From Paraburkholderia aspalathi (lineage in GTDB: Bacteria; Pseudomonadota; Gammaproteobacteria; Burkholderiales; Burkholderiaceae), in assembly GCF_900116445.1 (NCBI RefSeq), contig NZ_FPBH01000022.1, positions 62,001-126,000 of the forward strand: a DNA stretch of 64,000 bases, given 5' to 3'. The translations under genes were made by a program, and so were the position numbers. Shown here piece by piece: positions 62,492 to 64,000 of this stretch. Numbering within the stretch: position 1 is the stretch's first letter; each line of letters starts with the position of its first letter. The notes below the pieces were generated by a model that made no database searches, was not told the DNA's origin, and saw only the letters and a list, made by a program, of their open reading frames with translations.

Positions 62492-63946
62492 ATGAACGCT
62501 GTTGCTGAAATCAAGGCTCAATTGCAGGTGCGTCATGAAGCGCTGCGTATCGGCGGCGAGAAAATCTTCCGCGACGAAGTGATCGAAGTGCGCAATCCTT
62601 ACGATGGCACGCTCGTCGGCACCGTGCCGAAAGCGACGCTCGAAGACGTGCGCCGCGCGTTCGAATTCGCACGCGCGTATCGCCCGGCACTCACCCGCTA
62701 CGAACGCGCCGCGATCCTGCGCCGTGCGGCCGATGCAGTACGGGCACGCACCGAGGAAATCGCCGCCGTCATCACGGCGGAAGCGGGCTTGTGCAAGAAG
62801 GATTCGATCTATGAAGCCGGCCGCGTCGCGGACGTGCTGGTGTTCGGCGCGGGCGAGGTGCTGAAAGACGACGGCCAGATTTTCTCGTGTGACCTCACGC
62901 CTCACGGCAAGAAGCGGCGCGTCTATACGCAACGCGATCCGCTGCTGGGCGTGATCTCCGCTATTACGCCATTCAACCATCCGATGAATCAGGTCGCGCA
63001 CAAGATCGTGCCGGCGATTGCCACGAACAATCGCATCGTGGTGAAACCGTCGGAGAAAGTGCCGCTGTCATGCTATCTGCTTGCCGACATTCTCTATGAG
63101 GCAGGCTTGCCGGTGCAGATGCTGCAGGTGTTGACGGGCGACCCGAGCGTGATTGCCGACGAGTTGATCACGAACCCCGCGATCGATCTCATCACCTTCA
63201 CCGGTGGCGTCTCGATCGGCAAATCGATTGCCTCGCGCATGGGCTACCGGCGCGCCGTGCTCGAACTGGGCGGCAATGACCCGATCATCGTGATGGAGGA
63301 CGCCGATCTCGACGAAGCCAGTTCGCTCGCGGTGTCGGGCTCGTACAAGAATTCGGGCCAGCGTTGTACCGCCATCAAGCGCATGCTGGTACACGAGTCG
63401 GTCGCCGACCGCTTCACGGATCTCGTCGTGGACAAGACACGCGCGTGGAAGTACGGCAATCCGGCGGATAGTTCGGTCGACATGGGAACGGTCATCGACG
63501 AAGCGGCCGCGCAGTTCTGCGAACGTCAGGTCAACGACGCGTTGTCGCGCGGCGCCCGTCTGCTTGCGGGCAATCTGCGCGACGGCGCGCTTTACTCGCC
63601 GACGGTTGTCGACCGTGTCACGCCCGACATGCCGCTCGTCAAGTACGAGACGTTCGGACCGGTGTCGCCGATCATGCGCTTTGCCAATATCGACGAAGCG
63701 ATCCGCATGTCGAACTGCACGGACTATGCATTGTCATCGTCGGTCTGCACGAATCGCTTCGACTACATCACGCGGTTCATTACCGAACTGGAAGTGGGCA
63801 GCGTGAATGTGCGCGAAGTGCCGGGGTATCGGTTGGAACTCACGCCGTTCGGCGGCGTGAAGGACTCGGGACTCGGCTACAAGGAAGGGGTGCAGGAAGC
63901 CATGAAGAGCTTTACCAATACGAAGACCTACTCGCTGCCGTGGTGA
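62492..63946 (+). CDS. phnY: Phosphonoacetaldehyde dehydrogenase PhnY
   Basis: A 484-residue NAD-dependent aldehyde dehydrogenase. ITPFNHPMNQVAHKI and KPSEKVPLS bind the cofactor, LELGGND holds the general-base Glu, and Cys292 in NSGQRCTAIKR is the nucleophile. It oxidises phosphonoacetaldehyde to phosphonoacetate for PhnA. ATG 62492 lies 13 bases after the phnA stop and GGGGA is upstream; the frame is open further upstream inside phnA but that part is not protein-like. Confidence 0.93.
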   Translation: MNAVAEIKAQLQVRHEALRIGGEKIFRDEVIEVRNPYDGTLVGTVPKATLEDVRRAFEFARAYRPALTRYERAAILRRAADAVRARTEEIAAVITAEAGLCKKDSIYEAGRVADVLVFGAGEVLKDDGQIFSCDLTPHGKKRRVYTQRDPLLGVISAITPFNHPMNQVAHKIVPAIATNNRIVVKPSEKVPLSCYLLADILYEAGLPVQMLQVLTGDPSVIADELITNPAIDLITFTGGVSIGKSIASRMGYRRAVLELGGNDPIIVMEDADLDEASSLAVSGSYKNSGQRCTAIKRMLVHESVADRFTDLVVDKTRAWKYGNPADSSVDMGTVIDEAAAQFCERQVNDALSRGARLLAGNLRDGALYSPTVVDRVTPDMPLVKYETFGPVSPIMRFANIDEAIRMSNCTDYALSSSVCTNRFDYITRFITELEVGSVNVREVPGYRLELTPFGGVKDSGLGYKEGVQEAMKSFTNTKTYSLPW

Positions 63947-63958
63947 GTGTGATGTGAG

Positions 63959-63987
63959 GACGAGAAGCGCTGGATGCGCTTCTCGTC
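63959..63987 (+). terminator. Terminator hairpin after phnY
   Basis: GACGAGAAGCGC (63959-63970) and GCGCTTCTCGTC (63976-63987) are perfect 12-base inverted repeats around TGGAT, 12 bases after the phnY stop. No long T-run follows. Confidence 0.7.
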
Positions 63988-64000
63988 ACGCGCCTGTGCT

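Noticed and set aside
1..64000. CRISPR arrays, tRNA or rRNA genes, insertion sequences, integrase genes and attachment repeats
   Set aside because: None was seen by reading both strands. The T3SS island has no flanking tRNA or direct repeats inside the window, so recent transfer as a mobile island cannot be claimed.

Overview
The window is high-GC DNA with the codon style and gene families of the Burkholderiaceae. A type III secretion system (T3SS) of the Xanthomonas/Ralstonia Hrp2 type, BPSS1780-family and MHS-transporter genes and a 2-aminoethylphosphonate (2-AEP) cluster point to a Paraburkholderia or a close relative. No rRNA, tRNA, CRISPR array, insertion sequence or phage gene was seen.

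Left edge (1-4325, minus): a tightly coupled three-gene operon encoding a Rieske mono-oxygenase, a MenD-type thiamine-diphosphate enzyme and a polysaccharide-pyruvyltransferase-family protein that runs off the window. It looks like a small-molecule or glycan-modifying pathway and I cannot match it to a described one.

T3SS island (4819-34351): the regulator HrpG faces a long minus operon (hrpB1, hrpB2/sctI, sctJ, hrpB4/sctK, sctL, sctN, hrpB7/sctO, sctT), followed by the AraC-type activator HrpB and the secretin sctC. Divergent from it runs sctU, sctV, hpaP/sctP, sctQ, sctR, sctS, hpaA, then sctD, hrpD6, a 55-residue pilin candidate and the chaperone hpaB. After these come a 154-residue protein sharing its C-terminus with the pilin candidate, a GNAT acetyltransferase, a 1043-residue winged-helix/STAND regulator and a 1095-residue effector-like protein. 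Six TTCG-N16-TTCG promoter boxes (hrpII/PIP type), each with a correctly spaced -10-like YANNNT, precede the minus hrp operon, sctU, sctD, the 154-residue gene, the GNAT gene and the effector-like gene. This ties the last three to the HrpG-HrpB regulon. No translocon gene (HrpF/PopF type) is in the window.

Metabolic region 1 (34523-43692): a split chromate transporter; a GntR-controlled sugar-acid set (mannonate-dehydratase-like enolase, MFS carrier, gluconate-5-dehydrogenase-like SDR); an orphan sulfonate/nitrate-type binding protein; a membrane protein; and a PadR-DUF1700 pair with a strong palindromic operator.

Metabolic region 2 (43991-52543): two MHS symporters, an RraA-like protein, a class II aldolase, a 2-hydroxyacid dehydrogenase, a LysR regulator, an M20 amidohydrolase and a CitE-like lyase. 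The three transcription units share a promoter-proximal element, so they are probably one regulon for a substrate I cannot name. Two small conserved genes (DUF1330, DUF302) follow.

Phosphonate region (53552-63946): a GntR regulator, an FAD amine oxidoreductase, PhnW, a three-component ABC importer, PhnA and PhnY. Together they import 2-AEP and convert it through phosphonoacetaldehyde and phosphonoacetate to acetate and phosphate. A TTGTTGACAA operator occurs before the regulator gene and in the phnS/phnA divergent promoter.
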